Positions 1 through 7,183 of a DNA stretch of 9,908 bases are shown piece by piece. Origin of the DNA: a bacterium (GTDB lineage Bacteria; Actinomycetota; Acidimicrobiia; Acidimicrobiales; CATQHL01); assembly GCA_028819945.1 (NCBI GenBank), contig JAPPKQ010000419.1, positions 1-9,908 on the forward strand, given 5' to 3'. The notes beneath the pieces were generated by a model. It searched no databases, was not told the origin of the DNA, and saw only the letters and a list, made by a program, of their open reading frames with translations. A program made the position numbers and the translations under genes. Positions within the stretch are counted from its first letter, which is position 1, and every line of letters starts with the position of its first letter.

Positions 1-305
1 GCCGAGAACGACGCCAGCAGCGCCGCAGCGGCGCAGAGCAGCAACGGACGCCGCAGCGCCAGGGCGCCCAGGGCGCAGCCCAGCGCCACCAGCCGGGGTC
101 CCGGCGCCGGCACGACCGCACCGGCCAAGACGCAGCCGGCCAGGAGGTATGTCCAGCGATCGGACATGGCCGGGGCCGGGCCGGGCGGCTCGGCCCGCTG
201 CGCCGCCGGATCGTCCGCCGGATCGTCCGCCGGGGGCCGGCGGGCGGGTCGTTCGGCCGGACCGCGAGGAGGCTCCCGGCCATCGCCGGTTGCGCCGCCG
301 CTCAC
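1..305 (-). CDS. comEC: ComEC/Rec2 DNA-uptake channel, N-terminal part (truncated by window edge)
   Basis: This is a reading frame on the minus strand that stays open to the window edge (about 101 codons visible). I assign it as ComEC, the polytopic membrane channel that passes single-stranded DNA into the cytoplasm during transformation, mainly because it directly follows comEA. The GTG start (305-303) overlaps the comEA stop as GTGA, which suggests translational coupling. The first ~46 residues are hydrophilic and rich in Pro, Asp and Arg, including a DDPADDPA repeat. A hydrophobic stretch with many Leu, Ala, Gly and Val residues then begins after MSDRWTYLLAG, as expected for the first membrane segments of ComEC. 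An internal ATG at 167 would remove the hydrophilic extension and is the alternative start. The catalytic or competence-domain regions lie outside the window, so the family call rests on context and hydrophobicity. Confidence 0.72.
   Translation of the reverse strand, partial: MSGGATGDGREPPRGPAERPARRPPADDPADDPAAQRAEPPGPAPAMSDRWTYLLAGCVLAGAVVPAPGPRLVALGCALGALALRRPLLLCAAAALLASFS
203..233. repeat. 12-bp tandem repeat inside the comEC N-terminus
   Basis: CCGCCGGATCGT occurs twice in tandem (203-214, 215-226), followed by a partial third copy (CCGCCGG, 227-233). The unit is a multiple of three, so copy-number change keeps the comEC frame. It encodes the DDPADDPA repeat of the hydrophilic extension. 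It is probably a simple slippage repeat. Confidence 0.8.
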
Positions 306-982
306 GGTGTGACCGTCACCAGGTCCTCGATGCGGGCGAGCTTCACCGGGCCGATCCCGGTGACCTCCTGCAGCGACTCGACGGAGCGGAACGGGCCCTC
401 CCGCTGGCGATGAGCGATGATCGCCGCGGCGGTGACCGGGCCGATGCCCGGAAGCGACTCGAGTTCGGCGGCGCCGGCCTCGTTCAGATCAACCGGCACC
501 GGAGACGTCTCGGCTTCGGACCCCGTGCCGAGCTCCTCCGGCGGTGCTTCCACAATGGGCAGTTCCGGCGGCGGCTCCTCGCCGGAACGGGGAAAGTGCA
601 CGCGCGCACCGTCGGCCAGCGGCGCCGCCAGGTTGATCCCGCCGAGCTCGGCGCCGGCGACCGGACCGCCCGCTGCCTCCAGGAGATCCACGACCCGCGC
701 CGTCGGCGCCAGCCGGTAGACGCCGGGCCGCGCCACCGCCCCGGCGGCGTGCACCACGATCTCGGCGTGCTGCGACCCCGGACCGCCCGGCGCGCTCGTG
801 ACCGGCGACACCGGACTCGCACGGGGCAGCACGACCGCCGCCGCCCGCTCATCGGACCGCAACGCGAGGCAACCGCCCACGACGACGATCACCACCGCCA
901 CCACGCCGGCAAGCGCCCGCCAGCCCGTGGCCGCCAACCGCCCAACGAGATCTGCGCGCCTGCGCTCGAGCCCCGAACTCAC
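302..982 (-). CDS. comEA: ComEA-type competence DNA receptor (SLBB + helix-hairpin-helix)
   Basis: The product is a 226-residue membrane-anchored DNA-binding protein that captures extracellular double-stranded DNA for uptake. Seen in the sequence: a short basic cytoplasmic N-terminus, one membrane segment at about residues 22-41 (GVVAVVIVVVGGC), a Pro/Ser-rich linker, an SLBB-like domain at about 75-130 (VHAAGAVARPGVYRL), an acidic Pro-rich linker, and a C-terminal tandem helix-hairpin-helix domain at about 165-226. The two hairpins are LPGIGPVTAAAII and VTGIGPVKLARI, and DLNEA precedes them as in the family. The length fits ComEA. The start is GTG at 982; an in-frame TGA lies two codons upstream, so no longer start is possible. 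No Shine-Dalgarno sequence is visible, so translation may be leaderless. It overlaps comEC by 4 bases, forming the usual comEA-comEC unit. Confidence 0.93.
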   Translation of the reverse strand: MSSGLERRRADLVGRLAATGWRALAGVVAVVIVVVGGCLALRSDERAAAVVLPRASPVSPVTSAPGGPGSQHAEIVVHAAGAVARPGVYRLAPTARVVDLLEAAGGPVAGAELGGINLAAPLADGARVHFPRSGEEPPPELPIVEAPPEELGTGSEAETSPVPVDLNEAGAAELESLPGIGPVTAAAIIAHRQREGPFRSVESLQEVTGIGPVKLARIEDLVTVTP

Positions 983-1204
983 GGGTCAGATATCTAACAC
1001 TTAGTCTCAGTATATTTCAATATCTATCTTTCACATCACTGGAGCCCCGCCCGCACACCAGGGCAACTGATACCCGAGGGCGGGGTTGCCGAGGCCAGCG
1101 CAGGCGTGCCGTTTCCTAGGCCGCGGGAGCACCACTGGCGCCCCCGCCCGTAGCGACATCCGCCGGAGCCGCCGAGCGGCCTCCGGTAGCGTGGCGGAGA
1201 GCTA
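983..1204. promoter_or_regulatory. Divergent intergenic region between comEA and the phosphotransferase gene
   Basis: This 222-base region carries the start signals of both divergent genes. Its comEA-proximal part (about 985-1035) is a sharp AT-rich island in otherwise GC-rich DNA. On the minus strand it contains TATACT (1014-1009), a plausible -10, but no good -35 at normal spacing. It also holds the palindrome AGATATCT and the sequence TAGTCTCAGT (1002-1011), which has a near copy upstream of marR. On the phosphotransferase side, TAGCGT (1187-1192) fits an actinobacterial TANNNT -10. A GGAG Shine-Dalgarno lies at 1196-1199. Promoter positions are inference. Confidence 0.4.
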
Positions 1205-2260
1205 ATGAGCCACGCCATCTCCACCGCAGTCGCGCCGGAAGGCATCGATGACGACGCCGTCACGGCCTGGTTCGCCGTCCACGTCGGCGCCGCCCACCCT
1301 CCCCTGACGTTCTCCCTGCTCGAGGCCGGCCACTCCAACATGACCTTCGTGGTCACCGACACGCGGCGCCGGCGCTGGGTGTTGCGCCGGCCCCCCCTGC
1401 ACACCGTGCTCGCCACCGCCCACGACATGGGGCGCGAGCATCGTGCGATCGCGGCTTTGCACCCCGAGGGGTTCCCGGTGCCGCGCCCGCTGGGGCTTTG
1501 CACCGACCCGGAGGTGAACGGCGCGCCCTTCTACGTCATGGACTACGTGGACGGGCTGGTCGTCCGCGACGCCGGCGCGGCCGCCGCCCTGCCTCAACAC
1601 ACGCGGCGAGCCCTCAGCCGCTCTCTCGTGGAGGTGCTCGCCCAGCTGCACAGCTTCGACCCCGACGCCGTGGGCCTCGCCGACCACGGGCGGCGCGAGG
1701 GCTACGTGGCCCGCCAGCTGCGCCGCTGGCTGCGCCAGGTCGCCGACGCCGGCACCGTCGAGCACCCCGAGATCCGCGACGTGCACGATCACCTCGCCGC
1801 GCGGGTCCCCGAACAGGGCACCACCGGCATCGTGCACGGCGACTACCGGCTGGACAACTGCATCGTCGGCGGCGACGGGCAGGTGCGCGCCGTCCTGGAC
1901 TGGGAGCTCTGCACGCTCGGCGACGTGCTCGCGGACGTGGCGATCCTGCTCACCTATTGGAGCGAGCCCGGCGAGGAGTCGCAGGCGCTGGACGACGCCC
2001 CGACCGCGGCGGAGGGCTTCTACTCGCGGGCGGAGCTGCTGGAGGCCTACGCGGAGGCCTCCGGGCGCTCGCTGGAGCGGATCGACTTCTACCTGGCCTG
2101 GGGGGCCTGGCGCCTGGCCTGCATCCTCATCGGCGTGCAGGCCCGCTATCTCGCGGGCGCCATGGGCGACAAGGCTCCACTGGAAGGGATCGAGAGTTTC
2201 GCCGGCCGCATCGACGGCCTCGTGGCGCGTGCCCAACATCACGCCGCCCGGGTGCCCTGA
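1205..2260 (+). CDS. APH-fold phosphotransferase family protein (ACAD10/11-like kinase domain)
   Basis: The product is a 351-residue protein of the aminoglycoside phosphotransferase/choline kinase fold. The N-lobe shows a glycine-containing loop (LEAGHSNMTFVV) and WVLRRPP, where the ATP-binding strand is expected. The C-lobe has the catalytic loop HGDYRLDN at residues 211-218 (D213 as catalytic base, N218 as metal ligand) and DWE at 232-234 for the second metal site, followed by LGDVLADVA. This combination and length match the stand-alone relatives of the kinase domain of ACAD10/ACAD11, often found beside acyl-CoA and oxidoreductase genes, rather than true antibiotic-resistance enzymes. The substrate is unknown; hydroxyacyl-type compounds are a possibility by analogy. 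The ATG at 1205 follows a GGAG Shine-Dalgarno. Only 44 bases separate it from the LLM oxidoreductase gene, which suggests one operon. I do not call it a resistance gene. Confidence 0.88.
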   Translation: MSHAISTAVAPEGIDDDAVTAWFAVHVGAAHPPLTFSLLEAGHSNMTFVVTDTRRRRWVLRRPPLHTVLATAHDMGREHRAIAALHPEGFPVPRPLGLCTDPEVNGAPFYVMDYVDGLVVRDAGAAAALPQHTRRALSRSLVEVLAQLHSFDPDAVGLADHGRREGYVARQLRRWLRQVADAGTVEHPEIRDVHDHLAARVPEQGTTGIVHGDYRLDNCIVGGDGQVRAVLDWELCTLGDVLADVAILLTYWSEPGEESQALDDAPTAAEGFYSRAELLEAYAEASGRSLERIDFYLAWGAWRLACILIGVQARYLAGAMGDKAPLEGIESFAGRIDGLVARAQHHAARVP

Positions 2261-2304
2261 GGGCGTTCGACGACCCGCCGCACCCGGGAGAGCAGGAGCC
2301 GTCC

Positions 2305-3354
2305 ATGCGAGTTGACGCCCTACTGAGATCCAGCCCGGTCACCGCCCCAGAGCGCGCCCGCGAACTCGAGGCCGCCGGATTCGACGGCGCCTGGGCCGGC
2401 GAGATGAACCACGACCCGTTCATCCCGCTGGTGAGGGCGGCCGAGCACACCGAGCGCATCGAACTGGGCACCAACATCGCCGTGGCGTTCGCCCGCAGCC
2501 CGATGAACGCCGCACACGTGGCCTGGGATCTGCAACTGCTGTCGGACGGCCGGTTCACCCTCGGGCTCGGCTCGCAGATCAAGGCCCACATCGTTCGGAG
2601 ATTCAGCATGCCGTGGTCGCGCCCGGCGGCACGCATGCAGGAGTACATCGAGGCCCTGCACGCCATCTGGGACGCCTGGGAGACCGGCGACCGGCTGGAC
2701 TTCCGCGGCGACTTCTACCAGCACACCTACACGAGCCCGCTCGTCCGCCCGGCCCAGCTGGACGGCGGCCGCCCGAAGGTCTACCTGGCGGCTGTGGGCC
2801 CGCTGATGACCAAGGTTGCGGGACGGGTGGCCGACGGCCTGCACTGTCACAGCTTCACGACCGCCGACTACCTGAACGAGGTGACCGTGCCGGCGCTGCG
2901 CTCCGGCGAGGCGGACGCCGGCCGGCCCGCCGGCTCGACAGAACTCTCCCTACCGGTGATCACCGTCGTCGGCGAGACGCAGGAGGAGTTCGACCGGCGG
3001 TCGCTCTCGGCACGGTTGCGAATCGCCTACTACGGCTCGACGCCGGCGTACCGCGGCGTGCTGGAGCACCACGGCTGGGGGCAGGCGCAGACCGAACTGC
3101 GCGAGCTGTCGCTGCAGGGCCGCTGGGAGGAGATGGCCGGCGTGATCGACGACGACATGCTGCGGACGATTGCGGCCGTGGGCACAGCGACGGAGGTCGC
3201 CGACATCCTGGCCGATCGCTTCGGCGGCACGGTGGACCGGCTCATACCGGTGATCAGCCACGAGGATCCCACGGCGGTTTCCGAGCACGACCCGGATGTC
3301 GAGTCGCGCCTACTATCAAGCCTCCGCGAGTCCCGCTCCCGAGCCCCGGGCTGA
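2305..3354 (+). CDS. LLM-class oxidoreductase, probably F420-dependent (MSMEG_2256-like family)
   Basis: The product is a 349-residue luciferase-like (beta/alpha barrel) oxidoreductase. The start is ATG 2305, with AGGAG at 2294-2298. Seen in order: RARELEAAGFDGAW (about 17-30), HDPF (36-39), GTNIAVAFARSPM (55-67), RFTLGLGSQI followed by RRFSMPWSRPAARM (83-111), VYLAAVGPLMTKVAGRVADG in the centre, YYGSTPAYRGVLEHHGWG (from about 242), and QGRWEEMAGVIDDDMLRTI (271-289). These blocks match the actinobacterial family described as probable F420-dependent oxidoreductases of the MSMEG_2256 type. Such enzymes move hydride between coenzyme F420 (some relatives use FMN) and an organic substrate; the substrate here is unknown. 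The gene lies 44 bases after the phosphotransferase and 73 bases before a degenerate second copy. The cofactor assignment is by family, not by a residue I can prove. Confidence 0.88.
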   Translation: MRVDALLRSSPVTAPERARELEAAGFDGAWAGEMNHDPFIPLVRAAEHTERIELGTNIAVAFARSPMNAAHVAWDLQLLSDGRFTLGLGSQIKAHIVRRFSMPWSRPAARMQEYIEALHAIWDAWETGDRLDFRGDFYQHTYTSPLVRPAQLDGGRPKVYLAAVGPLMTKVAGRVADGLHCHSFTTADYLNEVTVPALRSGEADAGRPAGSTELSLPVITVVGETQEEFDRRSLSARLRIAYYGSTPAYRGVLEHHGWGQAQTELRELSLQGRWEEMAGVIDDDMLRTIAAVGTATEVADILADRFGGTVDRLIPVISHEDPTAVSEHDPDVESRLLSSLRESRSRAPG

Positions 3355-3363
3355 GGACGAACA

Positions 3364-3381
3364 CGATCCGCTCCGGGATCG
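3364..3381 (+). repeat. Short inverted repeat between the LLM genes
   Basis: CGATCC (3364-3369) and GGATCG (3376-3381) form a perfect 6-bp inverted repeat around the loop GCTCCG. It sits 9 bases after the stop of the intact LLM gene. No T-tract follows, so it is not a convincing intrinsic terminator; it may affect mRNA stability. Confidence 0.3.
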
Positions 3382-3427
3382 CCGAGGTTCCGCTGCTGCG
3401 ACCGCGAGCCGTTCCGGAGGAACAGCA

Positions 3428-3891
3428 ATGACGGCCAGACGAACCGAGCTGCGGATCGACGCACAGATCGGCTCCGATCCGACACTGGCGACCCGACGAG
3501 CCGAGCTGCTGGAAGCCGCAGGATTCGACGGCGTCTGGATCAGCGAGCGGATCCACGACCCGTTCCTGGGCCTGGCGCTGGCGTCGGCCCGCACCGAGCG
3601 GCTCACCTTGGGGACCAGCATCGCGGTGGCCTTCGCCCGCAATCCCATGACGACCGCCCAGCGGGGCGCTGGGCGGACATGCCCGGCGTGATCGACGACG
3701 TCACGCTGAACACGATCGCCGCCGTCGGCACCCCCGGTGAAGTGGGCAAGACCCTGGCGATGCGCTATGGCGGCCTGGTTGACCGGCTCATTCTCGTCGC
3801 CCCCTCCGATGGGGCTCCGGGAGACCCCGGGGGCGCAGACGCCAAGCTGCTCCCGCTGCTCGAGAGCCTGCGCGCCGCCGTCGGAGAGTGA
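3428..3891 (+). pseudogene. Second LLM-class oxidoreductase, internally deleted and frameshifted
   Basis: This is a tandem paralogue of the preceding LLM gene that has lost its middle. It keeps a good Shine-Dalgarno (GGAGG, 3416-3420) and an ATG at 3428. The first ~76 residues contain LLEAAGFDGVWISERIHDPF and GTSIAVAFARNPMTTAQ, aligning with residues about 1-71 of the intact copy. At about 3655-3664 the homology jumps to the C-terminal block, now in another frame: GRWADMPGVIDDVTLNTIAAVGT, matching residues 272 onward of the intact copy, and ending at the TGA 3889-3891. About 200 residues (some 600 bases) are missing. In the original frame the product would stop at 3691 after 87 residues. The barrel core, including the RRFSMPW and YYGSTPAY blocks, is gone, so an active enzyme is very unlikely. 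The C-terminal part could restart at ATG 3679, but no function is expected. An assembly gap is the alternative explanation. Confidence 0.85.
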
Positions 3892-3893
3892 CG

Positions 3894-4007
3894 GTGTCGA
3901 ACCCGGCGCAGGCGCTGTCGCACCGCCCGAACGGTGATCGGGACCGGTTCCGCAAGGTGTCGAGCGACAAGGTGATCATCGAGAACGGCGCACAGACCCT
4001 GGCCTGA
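3894..4007 (+). CDS. Possible 37-residue ORF or gene remnant, unrecognised
   Basis: A GTG at 3894, three bases after the stop of the broken LLM copy, opens a 37-codon frame ending at TGA 4005-4007. Its C-terminal half (DRFRKVSSDKVIIENGAQTL) looks more protein-like than the surrounding shadow frames, with a mixed, amphipathic composition. I do not recognise the family. The GAG within GGAGAG at 3883-3888 could serve as a weak ribosome binding site. It may equally be the tail of a decayed gene or chance. Confidence 0.22.
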   Translation: MSNPAQALSHRPNGDRDRFRKVSSDKVIIENGAQTLA

Positions 4008-4108
4008 CCGACAGCCCGCCGGCAGGGGCCGACCCGGCTGACTAGCGCCGGGGTTGAGGACCCATGCGAATGCCGCGGCCGGGTTGGCGACGTGGATACC
4101 CAGGCCAC

Positions 4109-4137
4109 TTGACAAGAAGCGGCGGCAACACTACCTG
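4109..4137 (+). promoter_or_regulatory. Candidate promoter of the DUF1330 gene
   Basis: A perfect -35 hexamer TTGACA (4109-4114) is followed after 17 bases by TACCTG (4132-4137), a poor -10 match. It lies about 65 bases before the ATG at 4203. It would give the DUF1330 gene its own transcript, separate from the LLM operon. The -35 is striking but the -10 is weak. Confidence 0.4.
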
Positions 4138-4202
4138 GATCGCTGGCAGAATGCGTAAGGCTGACACAGATCGTGTGTCTCCGACGGCAGAGAGGTCAGA
4201 CA

Positions 4203-4490
4203 ATGGCGGTGTATGTCATTTCGAGCATCGATGTTCTCGACGAGGCGCGTCACGGCGAGTATCGCGAGCGGGGCAAGCCGCTCGTGGAAGCTCATGGCGG
4301 CCGGTACCTCGTCGACGGCGGTGCTATCACGCTGCTGAGGGGCGACTGGACGCCGCGCCGACTCAGCGTCCTCGAGTTCGACGACGCAGACAGCGTGCAG
4401 GCCATGTTCGCATCCGACGAGTTCGCCGAACTCAGGGAACTCGCTGCCGGCGCCCTCGAAGGGACTCTCCTACTCGTCGACGGCGTCTAG
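4203..4490 (+). CDS. DUF1330 family protein (small ferredoxin-like alpha/beta-barrel fold)
   Basis: The product is a 95-residue protein of the DUF1330 family, small dimeric alpha+beta proteins related in fold to antibiotic monooxygenase/EthD-like domains. Family features seen: N-terminal strand YVISSIDVLD, then the helix with HGEYRERGKPLVEAHGGRYL, the GG turn (VDGGAITLLRGDW), and RRLSVLEFDDADSVQAMFAS followed by FAELRELA. The full length is present. ATG 4203 was chosen because AGAGG (4191-4195) precedes it at good spacing; a GTG at 4173 in frame lacks such a site. The biochemical role of the family is unknown. It ends 53 bases before the convergent leuS stop. Confidence 0.88.
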   Translation: MAVYVISSIDVLDEARHGEYRERGKPLVEAHGGRYLVDGGAITLLRGDWTPRRLSVLEFDDADSVQAMFASDEFAELRELAAGALEGTLLLVDGV

Positions 4491-4509
4491 GTTCCGAGCA
4501 CCCCGGCAA

Positions 4510-4540
4510 GCCGCGCCCGCTCACAGGCGCGCTGCGCGGC
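4510..4540. terminator. Candidate hairpin between convergent DUF1330 gene and leuS
   Basis: GCCGCGC (4510-4516) and GCGCGGC (4534-4540) form a perfect 7-bp GC stem around a 17-base loop. It lies in the 53-base gap between two convergent stops, where a bidirectional terminator would be expected. There is no T-tract on either side, so the terminator role is inferred from position only. Confidence 0.35.
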
Positions 4541-4543
4541 CCG

Positions 4544-7018
4544 CTAGATCACCAGGTTGACCAGCTTCGGAGGACGGGCGATGACGCGGCGGGGGCTGGT
4601 GCCGTCGAGGTGGCGCTGCACCCGCTCGGAGGCGAGGGCGTGCTGTACCGCCTCGGACTCGCCGATGGCGGCGTCCACCTCCAGGCGGTCGCGCACCTTG
4701 CCGTTCACCTGAACGACGAGGGTCACCCGTTCGGCCGCCAGCTTCGCCGGATCGGCGACGGGCCACGGCTCGGTGTGCACGTGGCGGCCGCAGCGGCGCT
4801 CCCACAACTCGGCGGTCATGTGCGGAACCATGGGGGCCATCACCAGCAGCAGGCGGTCGATCGCGTCGTCGAGCAGCTCGGCGTGCGGCCCGGCGGGCGC
4901 CTGCACGTAGCGGTAGAGGTCGTTGGTGAACTCCATGCAGGCGGCCACGGCGGTGTTGTACGACCAGCGGTCGAAGTCGCGTGTGACGCGGTCGACCAGC
5001 CGGTGGGCGCCGCGGTCCACCTCACCGTCGGCCGGTTGCGGGTCGCCCGACCGGGCCGGCGCTCCGGCCTGCGCCTCGCCGGTCACCAGGCGCCAGACGC
5101 GGCCGAGGAACTTGGTGCACCCGTCGATCCCGAAGTCCTCCCAGTCCACGTCGTCCTGCGGCGGCTTGACCTGCAGGTGCGCCAGGCGCAGGGCGTCGGC
5201 CCCCTGGCGGTCCAGAATCCCCTCGGGCGCCACCAGGTTCCCCCTGCTCTTGGACATCTTGGCGCCGCCGAGGCGGATCATGCCCTGGGTGAACAGCCGG
5301 GCGAACGGCTCGCTCAGGCCCGCCGGCGCCACGCCGATGTCGGCCAGCGCCTTCGTGAAGAAGCGGGCGTACATCAGGTGCAGGATGGCGTGCTCGATGC
5401 CGCCGATGTACTGGTCGACCGGCAGCCAGCGCGCCGCGGCCTCCGGCGAGAACGGCCCCGTGTCGTTGGCCGGATCGGCGAACCGCAGGAAGTACCAGGA
5501 CGAGTCGACGAACGTGTCCATGGTGTCGGTCTCCCGCCGCGCCGGGCCGTCGCAGGCCGGGCAGGACGCGGCCAGGAAGTCCTCGTGGGCATTCAGCGGC
5601 GACTGCCCCGTGGGCAGGAAGTCCACGTCGTCGGGCAGCAGGATCGGCAACTCCGACTCCGGCACGGGCCGGTAGCCGCACCCCTCGCAGTTGACCATCG
5701 GGATCGGGCAGCCCCAGAACCGCTGGCGTGACACCAGCCAGTCGCGCAGCCGGTAGTTCACCTTGCGGCGGCCCAGGCCCTCCGACTCCACCCAGTCGGC
5801 GGCCCGCTCGATGGCGTCGGCCACCCCCAGGCCGTCGAGCCAGTCGCTGTTGATCGACGGCCCCTCACCCGAGTAGGCCTGCCCCTCCCAGCCGTCGGGC
5901 GGCTGCACAGTGCGCACGATGGGCAGGTCGTGGGCCTCGGCGAACTCCCAGTCGCGCTGGTCCTCACCGGGCACGCCCATGATGGCCCCGGTCCCGTAGG
6001 TCATCAGCACGTAGTCGGCCAGGTAGAGCGGGATCGCACGGCCGGTGAAGGGGTTCACGAGAGACGTCCCGCACGGCACGCCCCGCTTGTCCAGGCGCCC
6101 CTCGGTGGAGAGTCGCTGCATCTCGCTCTGCGTGGCCACCGACCGGCGGAACTCCTCCACGGCGGCCCGATGCGACGGTGCGGTCAGCTCCTCCACACGG
6201 GGATGCTCGGGGGACAGCACGGCGTAGGTGATGCCGAAGCCGGTGTCGGGCCGGGTCGTGAACACCTCGACGGGGGCGACGTCGTCGCGGGCCCGGCCCC
6301 CGGCGTCGGCCACCGGCAGGCCCACCTCGGTGCCCACCGAGCGCCCGATCCAGTTCCGCTGCATGTTCTTGACCCGCTCGGGCCAGTCGATCTCGGCGGT
6401 GTCGTCGAGCAGCCGCTGGGCGTAGGCGGTGATGCGGAAGAACCACTGCGCCAGCTCGCGGTGCTCCACGAGGTCGGCGGAGCGCTCGCAGGTGCCGTCG
6501 GGCAGGACCTGCTCGTTGGCCAGCACCGTTTGGCAGCCGGGGCACCAGTTGACCGGCGCGGAGTCCCGATACGCCAGCCCCGCCTCGTAGAACTTCAGGA
6601 AGATCCACTGCGTCCAGTGGATGTACTCGGGGTCGTGGCTGCGGAACACCCGGCGCAGGTCGTAGACGGCGCCGATGCGCTCCAGCGATGACGAGAGCTC
6701 GGCGATGCGGTCCTCGGTGAAGGTGCGGGGATGCTCGCCGGTGCGGATGGCGGCGTTCTCGGCGGGCAGGCCGAAGCTGTCGAAGCCGATGGGCGACAGC
6801 ACGCCGTCGCCGCGCATGGTGCGGTAGCGCACCAGCAGGTCGCCGAAGGTGTAATTGCGCACGTGCCCCATGTGCGCCGGACCGCTGGGGTACGGGTACA
6901 TGGACAGCACGTAGTAGGGCGGGCGCGGGTCGTCGTTGTCGATCTCGTAGGTGCCCTCGCGGCGCCAGCGCTCCTGCCAGCGGCGCTCGACGGCGACGGC
7001 GTCATAGCGCTCCTGCAC
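4544..7018 (-). CDS. leuS: Leucine--tRNA ligase (LeuRS)
   Basis: The product is an 824-residue class I aminoacyl-tRNA synthetase that charges tRNA-Leu with leucine in the cytoplasm. Seen in order: [16 protein letters not shown] with the HIGH-type motif HMGH at 49-52, the [14 protein letters not shown] segment (C159, C162) with C177 beyond it, and [16 protein letters not shown] (212-227). The CP1 editing domain follows, with the Thr-rich TTRPDT at 254-259 and GEDQRDWEF (D353), the site that rejects mischarged amino acids. Then come [13 protein letters not shown], a second cysteine set (C444, C447, C486, C489) likely binding zinc, [22 protein letters not shown] at 587-591, the anticodon-binding helical domain, and a C-terminal [11 protein letters not shown] domain. 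Length and all catalytic motifs are normal. The start is GTG 7018; an in-frame TAG four codons upstream excludes a longer form. No Shine-Dalgarno is seen, but TAGCAT ends 6 bases upstream, suggesting a leaderless mRNA. Confidence 0.97.
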   Translation of the reverse strand: MQERYDAVAVERRWQERWRREGTYEIDNDDPRPPYYVLSMYPYPSGPAHMGHVRNYTFGDLLVRYRTMRGDGVLSPIGFDSFGLPAENAAIRTGEHPRTFTEDRIAELSSSLERIGAVYDLRRVFRSHDPEYIHWTQWIFLKFYEAGLAYRDSAPVNWCPGCQTVLANEQVLPDGTCERSADLVEHRELAQWFFRITAYAQRLLDDTAEIDWPERVKNMQRNWIGRSVGTEVGLPVADAGGRARDDVAPVEVFTTRPDTGFGITYAVLSPEHPRVEELTAPSHRAAVEEFRRSVATQSEMQRLSTEGRLDKRGVPCGTSLVNPFTGRAIPLYLADYVLMTYGTGAIMGVPGEDQRDWEFAEAHDLPIVRTVQPPDGWEGQAYSGEGPSINSDWLDGLGVADAIERAADWVESEGLGRRKVNYRLRDWLVSRQRFWGCPIPMVNCEGCGYRPVPESELPILLPDDVDFLPTGQSPLNAHEDFLAASCPACDGPARRETDTMDTFVDSSWYFLRFADPANDTGPFSPEAAARWLPVDQYIGGIEHAILHLMYARFFTKALADIGVAPAGLSEPFARLFTQGMIRLGGAKMSKSRGNLVAPEGILDRQGADALRLAHLQVKPPQDDVDWEDFGIDGCTKFLGRVWRLVTGEAQAGAPARSGDPQPADGEVDRGAHRLVDRVTRDFDRWSYNTAVAACMEFTNDLYRYVQAPAGPHAELLDDAIDRLLLVMAPMVPHMTAELWERRCGRHVHTEPWPVADPAKLAAERVTLVVQVNGKVRDRLEVDAAIGESEAVQHALASERVQRHLDGTSPRRVIARPPKLVNLVI

Positions 7019-7024
7019 GCCCCG

Positions 7025-7030
7025 ATGCTA
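7025..7030 (-). promoter_or_regulatory. Candidate -10 element of leuS (leaderless arrangement)
   Basis: TAGCAT on the minus strand fits the actinobacterial TANNNT -10 pattern. Only six bases (7024-7019) separate it from the GTG start, so transcription would begin at or next to the start codon. This agrees with the absence of a Shine-Dalgarno. No clear -35 was found. Confidence 0.45.
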
Positions 7031-7168
7031 GATGGCCCGCCGGCCGATCCGGCCCATCGGCCCGAGGGCGCTGCCGGGTGGTTCGGGAGGATGCAGCGCT
7101 GCTCAGGGCACGCCGGCGGGTGCTCGCGCTCCGGGCACCGCGTGACAGGCAGACGATCGCCTCCTTGG

Positions 7169-7174
7169 TAGCCT
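7169..7174 (+). promoter_or_regulatory. Candidate -10 element of tRNA-Ala
   Basis: TAGCCT, in the context GGTAGCCT, lies 9 bases before the mature 5' end of the tRNA and fits TANNNT. GTGACA (7142-7147) resembles a -35, but the 21-base spacing is too long, so only the -10 is proposed. Confidence 0.4.
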
Positions 7175-7183
7175 GCCCCCGCC

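Larger units (their letters stand above)
3892..4202. other. 311-base stretch without a convincing gene
   Basis: The stretch lies between the broken LLM gene and the DUF1330 gene. It holds a possible 37-codon ORF (3894-4007) and a candidate promoter for the DUF1330 gene (TTGACA at 4109-4114). The middle (about 4008-4100) is GC-rich with several short imperfect inverted repeats but no hairpin followed by a T-tract. It may contain remains of a further decayed gene. Confidence 0.5.

Noticed and set aside
341..359. Unusual LeuRS editing site (GEDQRDWEF rather than a GHD or AHD form), given in residue numbers of the protein encoded at 4544-7018
   Set aside because: The key Asp and the Thr-rich TTRPDT are kept, and the neighbouring residues vary among bacterial LeuRS, so nothing suggests lost editing.
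149..997. 282-codon open frame on the plus strand
   Set aside because: It is antisense to comEA and the start of comEC, and it has a shadow-type Arg/Pro composition.
1205..2260. Antibiotic (aminoglycoside) resistance gene
   Set aside because: The HGDYRLDN and DWE motifs define the fold, not the substrate. Context and overall pattern fit ACAD10/11-like kinases.
1498..2304. Upstream extension of the LLM oxidoreductase frame
   Set aside because: This part is Arg-rich and overlaps the phosphotransferase in another frame. The true start is ATG 2305 with its own AGGAG site.
4064..5731. 555-codon open frame on the plus strand
   Set aside because: It lies mostly antisense to leuS, whose motifs are all intact. 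The translation is rich in His, Arg and Gly with no recognisable family; it is a shadow caused by high GC.
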